DNA of 42,095 nt from Bacillota bacterium (GTDB lineage Bacteria > Bacillota > Clostridia > Peptostreptococcales > Acidaminobacteraceae): assembly GCA_025210655.1 (NCBI GenBank), contig JAOARG010000058.1:1-42095 (forward strand), given 5' to 3'. Both the position numbers and the translations under genes were made by a program. Below the pieces are notes generated by a model. That model did no database searches, was not told where the DNA came from, and saw only the letters and a list, made by a program, of their open reading frames with translations. Positions 34,957 to 41,745 of this stretch are shown here, piece after piece; the first letter of the stretch is position 1; each line of letters begins with the position of its first letter.

Positions 34957-35133
34957 GGGCCTAATATTGCCTAAAGCTATTGCAATCGCGCCTAATCCTT
35001 GCGTAGCAATTAGCCTAAGGTTGTATTTAAATTCTTTAACTTTTCAAATTGAAAAGTTAGAGAAAACAATATTAGGCCAGCTGCAAAGCAGTGAATAGGC
35101 GCGATCAAAGTAGCTTTAGGCAACCTTAGGCCA
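34957..35133. repeat. Multi-arm palindromic repeat, family C, copy C1
   Basis: Spine helices: GGCCTAATATTG with CAACCTTAGGCC, GCCTAAAGCTA with TAGCTTTAGGC, CGCGCCTAAT with ATAGGCGCG, and TAGCCTAA with TTAGGCCA. Hairpins leave at each step (CCTTGCgtaGCAATT-like on the left, GCTGcaaagCAG on the right), and the centre is AACTTTTCaaattGAAAAGTT. It sits inside the lysS leader mRNA, between the T-box terminator and the lysS start. Confidence 0.85.
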
Positions 35134-35162
35134 ACCAAAATTGCTACTTTATTCCCGGTATA

Positions 35163-35430
35163 ATAAAAAAACTCCCATCCTCAAGACTAATGCCTTGAGG
35201 ACGAGAGTTATACTTCGCGTTACCACCTCAATTTATTCATACATCACTGCATGAACCTTTTCAAGTACTATCATACTCTATCTCTATAACGGGAGAAACC
35301 CGGTGCATGATCAAGATCAATCCCATACACAGCTCCAAGACTTTTTTCTCCATACCATTAAACTCCGCCTTCTCACCACCAGACGTTCTCTGTAAAGCAA
35401 TAAGTATGAATACTCTTCTTTTCTTAGCTT
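35163..35430 (-). promoter_or_regulatory. T-box riboswitch upstream of lysS
   Basis: Read on the minus strand: a stem I region with AGAGAACG and CTTGGAGC; a stem III hairpin TTCAT..ATGAA; the T-box sequence AGGTGGTAACGCG (about 35212-35228), which pairs with the tRNA acceptor end; then a terminator with a long GC-containing stem (TCCTCAAG/CTTGAGGA) extended by ACTC/GAGT pairing and a run of T residues. Uncharged tRNA would stabilise the antiterminator and let lysS be transcribed. I could not locate a lysine (AAA/AAG) specifier with confidence. Confidence 0.88.
35167..35207 (-). terminator. T-box leader terminator
   Basis: Stem built on AACTCTCGTCCTCAAG and CTTGAGGATGGGAGTT with seven T residues following on the minus strand. 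It is the regulated terminator of the leader. Confidence 0.85.
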
Positions 35431-35486
35431 TTGACTTTAGATAGTATATCCCTTGGGGAGGGATATGTCAAGGGGTATATTTTATT

Positions 35487-35745
35487 GGCCTAGCACTTAA
35501 CTTTGTTAAGCAGTCTAGCATTTTATAGCCCAGCTGATTTTATTGTATAAATCAAGCCCAGCGCTTGTTTAGCAAGCAGAGCAATGACATTTTGCCAACG
35601 CAAAATTATTTATAATATTATACGATTGTAAAATTACCATGCTCTGAAGTTGTAGCAACTTCGCTGGGCTTGAGTTACAAAGTAAATTCAGCTGGGCTAT
35701 AAATCAGGGATTTATGCTAGGCTACTGAACTAGTTCAGTGCTGAG
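35487..35745. repeat. Multi-arm palindromic repeat, family B, copy B3
   Basis: Same order of parts as B2 and B4. Left: CTTAActttgTTAAG, GATTTTATtgtATAAATC, GCTTGtttaGCAAGC. Centre closed by GAGCAATG/CATGCTC with ATTTTGC..GCAAAAT inside. Right: GAAGTTGtagCAACTTC, GAgTTACaaaGTAAaTTC, ATAAATCaggGATTTAT, ACTGAACTAGTTCAGT. Linkers AGCCCAGC and GCTGGGCT. Hairpin sequences differ from those of B2 and B4 but remain paired. Confidence 0.85.
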
Positions 35746-35747
35746 CG

Positions 35748-35790
35748 GTGATAAACTAAGTTGATTAATAATCAACCTAGTTTATCACCT
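35748..35790. terminator. Long hairpin overlapping the csaA stop codon
   Basis: GTGATAAACTAAGTTGATT / AATCAACCTAGTTTATCAC pair with one mismatch around a 4-base loop. One arm encodes the last codons of csaA. No T run follows on the minus strand, so this may be an mRNA 3'-end stabiliser, or a remnant, rather than a true terminator. Confidence 0.55.
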
Positions 35791-36101
35791 AGTGCTACTT
35801 CTTTACTTGGAGTAACCAAAACTACTCCACCCTCTGAATACGTTCCAAGTACTAGTACTTCTGACTTGAAGCCTGCTATTCTCATCGGTGGGAAGTTTAC
35901 TACTCCCATTACTTGTTTTCCTATTAGTTCTTCTACTGTGTATTGTTCAGTGATTTGGGCGCTTGATTGTTTTTGGCCTATTTCTTCACCGAAGTCAACT
36001 AATAGTTTATAGGCTGGTTTTCTTGCTTCTTTAAAAACTTCAGCTTTTAGAATTTTTCCTACCCTTATATCTAGTTTTGCAAAATCGTCGAATGTTGCCA
36101 T
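35772..36101 (-). CDS. csaA: CsaA, export-related tRNA-binding-domain chaperone
   Basis: 109 residues, the normal length for CsaA, a homodimeric single-domain protein with the OB-type fold of the methionyl-tRNA synthetase C-terminal region. CsaA has been linked to preprotein export and binds peptides and RNA-like partners. Family signatures: DIRVGKILKAE, KQSSAQIT, VVNFPPMRIAGFKSEVLVLG. The match to the B. subtilis protein, recalled from memory, is close throughout. GGAGG lies before the ATG. Its stop codon is embedded in a long hairpin. It stands alone between repeats B3 and D1. Confidence 0.93.
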   Translation of the reverse strand: MATFDDFAKLDIRVGKILKAEVFKEARKPAYKLLVDFGEEIGQKQSSAQITEQYTVEELIGKQVMGVVNFPPMRIAGFKSEVLVLGTYSEGGVVLVTPSKEVALGDKLG

Positions 36102-36143
36102 GTGGTTTCCTCCATTTCTCTTATGTTATAGCTCGTGCTTTAT

Positions 36144-36426
36144 TTGTCTAGGACACTTCGTGCATCTAGGTACTGCGCATTCTGCTTGAGTCTAGGTGAG
36201 ATACATATTGTGTATCTAATCTAGGTAGAGTTGACTCAACTCCATCCAATGACATTTTTCCCTTTGGTAACAAATCTTTTATTTCAATGTTGTTTTACCT
36301 TAGTAAAACTATCCTTGGATTTATTGCATAGTAATATACCTAGATGGATGGCTAATATATGCCATCTCCCTAGATTCAGTCGAAGGCTGTACTTAGATGT
36401 GACCTTCGGGAGTCCCTAGACTAAGT
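36144..36426. repeat. Multi-arm palindromic repeat, family D, copy D1
   Basis: Spine helices pair as TTGTCTAGGAC with TCCCTAGACTAA, GCATCTAGGTAC with GTACTTAGATGT, GTCTAGGTGAG with CTCCCTAGATTC, AATCTAGGTAG with ATACCTAGATGG, and ATCCAA with TTGGAT around the centre. Hairpins: left CACttcGTG, AGATACAtattgTGTATCT, GAGTTGACTCAACTC; right ATGGCtaatatatGCCAT and ATTATTgcaTAGTAAT. TTTTACcttaGTAAAA lies at the centre. The right arm runs into the 3' end of the neighbouring transporter gene. Confidence 0.8.
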
Positions 36427-37301
36427 CTATCACTCTTATCAGGCACCCCATTAATAAGTAAACCAATAAACAATATGATAATCCCAATTACAGATATCAA
36501 GGTTACACTTTCCCTAAAAGCAAATATCCCAAGAAGTGATGCTGTTAGGGGCTCTGCCAGGGTTAGTGTTACTGATTCTGAGGATGATACGTGTTTTATT
36601 CCCAATGCAAATAGAGAATAAGCTAATGTTACTGTTATTAAGCATAAATGAAGTATTACAAGAATCCCTCTCCCTGTGAATATAGGACTAATATTTTGTC
36701 CATACATTGTTGGTATGAGTAGTATTCCACCTATGGTGAAGATAAGTCCGTTTATTATTATTCTTCTACCATCTTTATAAAGACCTTTTGTAGAATGGAC
36801 AAATACTGCATATGATAGTCCCGCTGCCATTGAGGATACTACACCGATTATGTTTACATCGAAGGATGACTTCCCTATAAAAAGTATGATGCATCCTGAT
36901 AGTGAAACTATGTTTGCTACTATCCATTTCTTACTTGGTCTATGACCAAGGACTATATCGATTAGCCCTGAAAAAATCGGTGAAGATCCTATGCCTATAA
37001 GAGTTCCAAAGGCTATACCGGTCATTTTAATCCCTGTAAAAAAGAAGGGTTGGTAAGCAGCCATGGATATGATGGCTATAGTAAGGAGTCTTCTATTGAA
37101 ATACATTTTCTTTAAATTTTTAAACTCACCATTTGTGAAAGATAGCAGTATTAATGCTAGTCCACCAAGTAATATTCTTAAGGTTCCAATTGTTTGTGAT
37201 GAAAGTCCACTGGGAGCAAGTTGCTGAGTAGAACCAGTAGTTCCCCAAAGAATTGCTCCTAGGAGGATTAGTAGTTTGTATTTAGTGTTTGTTTTAGACA
37301 T
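36393..37301 (-). CDS. EamA-family (DMT) transporter, second copy
   Basis: 302 residues, about ten helices in two EamA halves. The N-terminal half shows LLILLGAILWGTTGSTQQLAP, the segment around residue 95 FFTGIKMTGIAFGTLIGIGSSP, and the second half ALGIKHVSSSESVTLTLAEPLTASLLG, the classic EamA signature. Probable metabolite exporter of unknown substrate. AAAGGAG precedes the ATG. The last ten residues, which read SLGTPEGHI at the end, are encoded inside the right arm of repeat D1, so the C-terminus appears to have been set by the repeat. The AraC/cupin gene upstream could regulate it. Confidence 0.88.
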   Translation of the reverse strand: MSKTNTKYKLLILLGAILWGTTGSTQQLAPSGLSSQTIGTLRILLGGLALILLSFTNGEFKNLKKMYFNRRLLTIAIISMAAYQPFFFTGIKMTGIAFGTLIGIGSSPIFSGLIDIVLGHRPSKKWIVANIVSLSGCIILFIGKSSFDVNIIGVVSSMAAGLSYAVFVHSTKGLYKDGRRIIINGLIFTIGGILLIPTMYGQNISPIFTGRGILVILHLCLITVTLAYSLFALGIKHVSSSESVTLTLAEPLTASLLGIFAFRESVTLISVIGIIILFIGLLINGVPDKSDRLSLGTPEGHI

Positions 37302-37337
37302 GTAAGCTCCTTTAAGTTTTTTTGTGATTTTTGGTAT

Positions 37338-37512
37338 GCCTAAGGTTGCCTAATACTACTTCGATCGTGCCCAAGTCTTGCTTTGCAATTAGCCTAAGGT
37401 TGTGTTTAAATTCTTTAACTTTTCATTTTGAAAAGTAATAGCAAAACAACATTAGGTCAGCTGATAATCAGCGATTAGGCGCGATCAAAGTAGCTTTAGG
37501 CTATTTTAGGCC
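37338..37512. repeat. Multi-arm palindromic repeat, family C, copy C2
   Basis: Linkers GCCTAAGGTTGCCTAA, CGTGCCCAAG and TAGCCTAAGGTTGT pair with ACAACATTAGGTCA, GATTAGGCGCG and TAGCTTTAGGCTATTTTAGGCC. Central hairpin ACTTTTCattttGAAAAGT; side hairpins CTTGCtttGCAATT-like and GCTGataatCAGC. It fills the gap between the AraC/cupin gene and the EamA gene. The outer pairing is weaker than in C1. Confidence 0.8.
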
Positions 37513-37700
37513 AAACAAAAAATCTCCACACAAATTATAATATCAAGCAGATGGCAAAGGTCGAAAGTCCTTCCTATCAGACTATCAGACAACCTGACTA
37601 TCAGACTATGATGGCTAATAAGTCCTACCACCTACGAAACAATTATAACTCACATGGAGATTAAATTCTTATCTTATATTCACTTGTTTTTATCCTATAT
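37513..37700. other. Spacer with short repeated phrases
   Basis: No gene. CTATCAGAC-like phrases occur three or four times (37577-37610); a CCACCTACGAAA fragment resembling the 465/635 repeat lies at 37630. Otherwise AT-rich. Confidence 0.4.
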
Positions 37701-38402
37701 TCACTTTAACTTTCTGTAGCTAGCAGGTGTTATGCCGTATTTTTTGTTAAAGAGTCTAGTTAGGGATGACTGATTTTCATAACCTACTAGGTTAGAAATA
37801 TCTAAGATACTCATATCCGTTTCCCTAAGATATTCTGATGCCTTTTTTATTCTAAGCTCTCTTATATACTCATTTGGAGTGACTCCTGTTTTTTGCTGGA
37901 ACCACTTTATAAAGTATGACTGATTAAAGTTTTCTATTTTAGCTAGATCTTTAATGAGTAGTTTTTTGCCCAAATTGTTATGAATGTACTCAATAGACTT
38001 AGAAGTAGACTCAAGTTTTAGGAGTTCATATATATAATTTGTAAGATGCATAAGGCTACTATCAGTACCGTTTTTTTGTTCTTCTAATAAAAGATATCTA
38101 ATAGCATTCCATTTATGATCCATTAGTTGATATGACTGCATATCTTCCCCTGATACTGTAGCAAATTTGCCAGCAGTTTTAGGTATATCAAGTACTAAGA
38201 AATTGTTTTTAGATTTTGAGTAGTATTCATGATTGCATTTGGTTGGTAGAAAAAACAAATGATTTTCATCTAGAGTTAGCTCATGTTTTGAAGTTTTAAG
38301 TACCATATCCCCTTCAAGTGGAAGGATTAGCTGAGAATAGTGATGACTGTGTATTTCAGCTTGTTTAGAATATGATCTATTCTCACATATTATTGTGTTC
38401 AT
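37701..38402 (-). CDS. AraC-family regulator with N-terminal cupin domain
   Basis: 233 residues. N-terminal cupin (about 5-80; EIHSHHYSQLILPLEGDMVLK, with a His pair typical of ligand-binding cupins), then a C-terminal AraC DNA-binding domain with two helix-turn-helix units (LLIKDLAKIENFNQSYFIKWF and SILDISNLVGYENQSSLTRLF) and the closing YGITPASYRKLK. It lacks the usual extra linker, which makes it a short member. AAGGAG precedes the ATG. The gene starts 42 bases after the MutS2-like gene on the same strand, so they may share a transcript. Cupin/AraC proteins often control a neighbouring EamA exporter; that link is inferred. Confidence 0.88.
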   Translation of the reverse strand: MNTIICENRSYSKQAEIHSHHYSQLILPLEGDMVLKTSKHELTLDENHLFFLPTKCNHEYYSKSKNNFLVLDIPKTAGKFATVSGEDMQSYQLMDHKWNAIRYLLLEEQKNGTDSSLMHLTNYIYELLKLESTSKSIEYIHNNLGKKLLIKDLAKIENFNQSYFIKWFQQKTGVTPNEYIRELRIKKASEYLRETDMSILDISNLVGYENQSSLTRLFNKKYGITPASYRKLK

Positions 38403-38444
38403 TTGTAATTCTCCTTTCTTAGTCTTTTTATTGATAATAGCAGA

Positions 38445-40370
38445 TTATTTATCTTTGTTCAACATTTCAAATCTTTCTTTAAGTTCATCTAGATTTTTAA
38501 ATCCGCCACGTTTAATATCTTTCTCAAGTTTTCTTCTCTTGAATGATATGAATAGTTGATCTAAGTCGTAGCCTTCTGGATATAGTACTTCTCTTCTTTT
38601 ATCAAGTGTAAGACGATTGTCTCTAAAGTCTTTATACTCATCATTAATGAATACGACAACTCTATTTTCTTCTGTAATATGATCAAAAACAACACCGTAC
38701 TTTTTAGTTTCATTAATCAGTACCCTATCACCTTTATTATATATTGTCTTATTTTCATCTACAGCTTTTTTACTTTCTATTATTTCTTGCACTCTACTTT
38801 TTTTCTTTGAGAAGCTACTAATTTTTCTTGGAGATACAATCTCATGGGTACTATTTATTTCATTAACCCTATTAAGAATTTTATCAGGAAGCCCCAACTC
38901 TTTTGATATCCAAAGTGCATTACTTTCACCAGCTACACCGATTAATAATTTGTATAATGGCTTCAGTGTTTTTCTGTCAAAGTCCATTGAAGCGTTTATA
39001 AATCCTGGGTGAATATCACTGTACTCTTTGATTTTACTGTAGTGGGTACTTACTAGAGTGATTGCACCCCTATTATATATTTCCTCAAGTATTCCAATAC
39101 CAAGTGCTGAACCATCCCTTGGATCTGTACCTGTACCAATTTCATCAATTAGTACGAGTGTTCTTCTAGATGATCTAGTAACAATATTTACTAAGGACTT
39201 CATGTGACCTGAGAATGTAGATAGGGATTGTTCAAGATTTTGTGAATCACCTATATCTACAAGTATTTTGTTAAATATTGAAATACTAGATCCAGGTGCT
39301 ACAGGTGGAAGTATACCGCACTGTACCATTACGACCATAAGTCCAGCTGTTTTAAGTGTAACAGTTTTACCACCTGTATTAGGACCTGTTATAACCATTG
39401 TTCTATACTCGTGCCCAATACTTATATCAAGTGGTACTACATCTTTACCAAGAAGGGGATGCCTTGCTTTTAATAGATGTATAGTTTCATCATCTTTGAT
39501 TTCAATCTCATTACCAGCTATTGCTACAGAGTATTTTGCTTTAGAGAAAATAAAATCGTAGTTTGCAACTATTCTTACTGCACCTTTAATACTGTCCATA
39601 TGCTCTAGTACTAGTCCTGAAAGAGTCCTAAGAATTTGGTAGCACTCTTCTTCTTCTTGAGATTTGTACATCATTATTTCAACAGTAAGATCCTTGATAC
39701 TGTCTATTTCTATATAAACAGTTGAACCCTTAGATGATGAATCAATAACAGTACCAGCAACAAATTTTCTAGCTGATGCTTTTATTGGTATAACATATCT
39801 ACCATCCCTTTGACTAAAGAAATTTTCCTGAATATATTTTGTATTTTTATCGTTAGTAAGGAATTTATTTAGTTTATCTATTCTTTTACCCTCTAGGGTA
39901 TTAATCTTCTTCCTGATTTTTTCTAATGTACTACTAGCTCTAGAGCTTACAATACTACCTTCAATACAGTATTCGATTTCTTTTTCTACTGATTGAAAAC
40001 TTTCAAGACCTAGTGAGTAAGAATATAAAAGTGGTGCAATAAACTCATACTTTGATATAGATTTCTTTACGTTTCTAATACATCTAAGGAAATCAGCAAC
40101 CTTAAGTAGTTCCTCAGGATGAAGGAACATGCCTTTTTCTATTTTACTAGTGTACATAGATATGTCACTTATACCACCTAGACTGATACCAGTACCTTCC
40201 CTAATGATATTAACAGCTTCTTTAGTTTCCTCGTACTTGTTTAGTACAGTGTTAGGATTTGTATTTGGCATCATACTATCTATAAGTTCCTTACCAAGAT
40301 TACTTGAACTATGTTTTTTAATGTCTTCTTTAATTTTATTAAATTCTAAAATTTTTAATGCTTTTTCCAT
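38445..40370 (-). CDS. MutS2-like ATPase lacking the Smr domain
   Basis: About 642 residues. The MutS-family core is present: lever/clamp region with coiled coils, Walker A GPNTGGKT (Lys335), DIGDSQNLEQSLSTFSGHM, Walker B TLVLIDEIGTGTDP and STHYSKIKEYS. A KOW-like segment follows (YNKGDRVLINETKKYGVV). B. subtilis MutS2 is about 785 residues and ends in a Smr nuclease domain; here that domain is missing, so this is a short paralogue. MutS2 is known as a factor acting on collided ribosomes as well as on DNA. The start at 40370 has GGAGG about ten bases upstream; an earlier ATG at 40388 has no ribosome site. Its leader looks attenuated (see findings). Confidence 0.85.
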   Translation of the reverse strand: MEKALKILEFNKIKEDIKKHSSSNLGKELIDSMMPNTNPNTVLNKYEETKEAVNIIREGTGISLGGISDISMYTSKIEKGMFLHPEELLKVADFLRCIRNVKKSISKYEFIAPLLYSYSLGLESFQSVEKEIEYCIEGSIVSSRASSTLEKIRKKINTLEGKRIDKLNKFLTNDKNTKYIQENFFSQRDGRYVIPIKASARKFVAGTVIDSSSKGSTVYIEIDSIKDLTVEIMMYKSQEEEECYQILRTLSGLVLEHMDSIKGAVRIVANYDFIFSKAKYSVAIAGNEIEIKDDETIHLLKARHPLLGKDVVPLDISIGHEYRTMVITGPNTGGKTVTLKTAGLMVVMVQCGILPPVAPGSSISIFNKILVDIGDSQNLEQSLSTFSGHMKSLVNIVTRSSRRTLVLIDEIGTGTDPRDGSALGIGILEEIYNRGAITLVSTHYSKIKEYSDIHPGFINASMDFDRKTLKPLYKLLIGVAGESNALWISKELGLPDKILNRVNEINSTHEIVSPRKISSFSKKKSRVQEIIESKKAVDENKTIYNKGDRVLINETKKYGVVFDHITEENRVVVFINDEYKDFRDNRLTLDKRREVLYPEGYDLDQLFISFKRRKLEKDIKRGGFKNLDELKERFEMLNKDK

Positions 40371-40449
40371 GATTATTTCAACCTCCATTTTGTCATAAAG
40401 TCAATGACTATGGACATACAATTACACAATGGGTTCAAAATATTATATT

Positions 40450-40480
40450 AAAAAAGCCGCGATTTCAAAAAATCACGGCT
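40450..40480 (-). terminator. Intrinsic terminator in the MutS2-like leader
   Basis: On the minus strand AGCCGTGATTT / AAATCGCGGCT form an 11-bp stem with one mismatch or wobble, followed by TTTTTT. It lies 80 bases before the MutS2-like start and has no upstream gene except the 8-codon leader ORF, so it should act as an attenuator. Confidence 0.85.
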
Positions 40481-40503
40481 AAAATTCCAAATGAAATAGT
40501 AGG

Positions 40504-40530
40504 TTCAAAATAAACCTATACTATCAAAAA
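40504..40530 (-). promoter_or_regulatory. Hairpin between leader ORF and attenuator
   Basis: On the minus strand ATAGTATAGGTT pairs with AACCTACTAT (one bulge). Flanking GAATTCC and GGAATTTT could pair across it and reach the 5' side of the terminator stem, giving a possible antiterminator; this was judged by eye only. Confidence 0.4.
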
Positions 40531-40649
40531 ATAAATAAAGGAATTCTATTCAAAGTGAAAGATTGTAAGTCAATAGTCATTAACAAAGTTTTAGGGTACA
40601 CAAAAATAGGCCACACCTATCTGTACAGCTAAAACAAGTTATTAAATTA

Positions 40650-40676
40650 CTATAAATTACAAACCTCTACACTCAT
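40650..40676 (-). CDS. Putative leader peptide (8 codons) upstream of the MutS2-like gene
   Basis: ATG (40674-40676) to TAG, reading MSVEVCNL. A consensus GGAGG (40683-40687) sits six bases upstream, and a TTGACA-17-TACCAT promoter lies about 50 bases before. Downstream there is a hairpin (ATAGG-tgtgg-CCTAT closed by GTAC), a second hairpin and then an intrinsic terminator before the real gene. This is the layout of ribosome-sensing attenuators such as those ahead of erm and ABC-F genes. Whether the peptide is made, and what would stall it, is unknown. Confidence 0.6.
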   Translation of the reverse strand: MSVEVCNL

Positions 40677-40723
40677 AAAAATCCTCCAAGGGTACTTGTG
40701 TTATTAATATTTTGTTCAAGTTA

Positions 40724-40752
40724 ATGGTAACATGGGAGTTAATTAGTGTCAA
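40724..40752 (-). promoter_or_regulatory. Sigma-A-type promoter of the MutS2-like leader
   Basis: On the minus strand TTGACA (40747-40752), 17-base spacer, TACCAT (40724-40729). The -35 is perfect; the -10 matches 4 of 6. Confidence 0.65.
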
Positions 40753-40785
40753 GTCATTTAACTTTATCTCTAAGCTTAATCCTAA

Positions 40786-40959
40786 GCCTAATATTGCCTA
40801 AAGCTATTGCAATCGCGCCTAATCATTGCGTAACAATTAGCCTAAGGTTGTATTTAAGTGCGATTACTTTTCATTTTGAAAAGTAACAACAAAAACAATA
40901 TTAGGCTAGCTGTAAGCAGTGATTAGGCGCGGTCAAAGTAGCTTTAGGCTATATTAGGC
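40786..40959. repeat. Multi-arm palindromic repeat, family C, copy C3
   Basis: Clearest family C copy. Spine: GCCTAATAT with ATATTAGGC, GCCTAAAGCTA with TAGCTTTAGGC, CGCCTAAT with ATTAGGCG, TAGCCTAA with TTAGGCTA. Side hairpins CATTGcgtaaCAAT-type on the left and GCTGtaagCAG(T) on the right. The central loop has TTGT/ACAA and the hairpin ACTTTTCattttGAAAAGT. It lies between the CGGC gene and the promoter of the MutS2-like leader. Confidence 0.85.
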
Positions 40960-41004
40960 ACTAAAGTATATCAACATAAATGTTGATGCTTAGCATAAAA
41001 AATA

Positions 41005-41412
41005 TTAGTATTTTTTATACTCCCCACTTTCCCTTTTCCCTTCAGCTCTTTTACTAATAGAAGTACCTTCTATAACATTTTCAAAGCCGTGCTTTCTGAT
41101 TATTCCCTTGATTAAATCTATATGTGGACATCTATCATAGTGGTGATTATCTGTTGTCATACATGAAGCCAGATAGATTGTAACATCTTCTTTATTGATA
41201 TCTGGATCTTTGCGAAGTCTCTTTCCTACATGCTCTAGTTTAGCAGCAACTGATTTACCACAACATCCTCCACAAGTAAATGACATGTATCTAGTGTTTT
41301 TACTTTCATCTGTAAACATACCCTCACCATTGTAAAATGCATCATTACAAAGATATCCACTACATCTATTGTGAGCGATATCGCATTGAATTACTAAAGA
41401 TATTTTATTCAT
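41005..41412 (-). CDS. CGGC-domain protein (putative metal-binding)
   Basis: 135 residues, small cytoplasmic protein of the CGGC family. The signature is FTCGGCCGKSVAAKLEH near residue 47, with further cysteines at RCSGYLC and ASCMTTDNHHYDRCPHID, giving about eight Cys/His ligands suited to a metal or Fe-S centre. Biochemical role unknown; members are common in anaerobes. GGGGGA precedes the ATG. It is flanked by repeats C3 and B4 and probably transcribed alone. Confidence 0.88.
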   Translation of the reverse strand: MNKISLVIQCDIAHNRCSGYLCNDAFYNGEGMFTDESKNTRYMSFTCGGCCGKSVAAKLEHVGKRLRKDPDINKEDVTIYLASCMTTDNHHYDRCPHIDLIKGIIRKHGFENVIEGTSISKRAEGKRESGEYKKY

Positions 41413-41477
41413 ATGTATTCCCCCTTTATTGAATACTACATTAAAACATTGACCTTTTCAAGGTAAATGTTTAATGT

Positions 41478-41740
41478 GCTTAGCACTTAACTTTGTTAAG
41501 TAGTCCAGCATTTCATAGCCCAGCTGATTTTATTTCATAAATCAAGCCCAGCAGTTGCTTGGCAACTAGAGCAAGGATATTTTGCAATCGCAAAATTAGT
41601 TTTAATATTTTACGTTGGTAAAATTACCTTGCTCTAGAAGTTGAAACAACTTCGCTGGACTCATATTTTGAAATATATATGGCTGGGCTGTCATCTACGA
41701 TGATGCTGGGCTATCAACATAAATGTTGATGCTTGGCTAA
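41478..41740. repeat. Multi-arm palindromic repeat, family B, copy B4
   Basis: Complete copy. Left hairpins ACTTAActttgTTAAGT, GATTTTATttcATAAATC, AGTTGCttgGCAACT with linkers GTCCAGCA, GCCCAGCT and AGCCCAGC. Centre closed by AGAGCAAGG/CCTTGCTCT around ATTTTGCaatcGCAAAAT and ATTTTACgttgGTAAAAT. Right hairpins GAAGTTGaaaCAACTTC, CATATTttgaAATATATATG, CATCtacGATG, ATCAACATaaATGTTGAT with linkers GCTGGACT, GCTGGGCT, TGGGCT and TTGGCT. It ends six bases before the stop of the next gene. Confidence 0.88.
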
Positions 41741-41745
41741 AAGAA

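Noticed and set aside
37577..37610. CTATCAGAC repeats as a possible CRISPR array
   Set aside because: Units are 8-10 bases, irregularly spaced, with no spacers of 30 or more bases and no cas genes nearby.
38445..40370. Calling the MutS-like gene mutS2
   Set aside because: It lacks the Smr domain and is about 140 residues shorter than MutS2, so the standard name could mislead.
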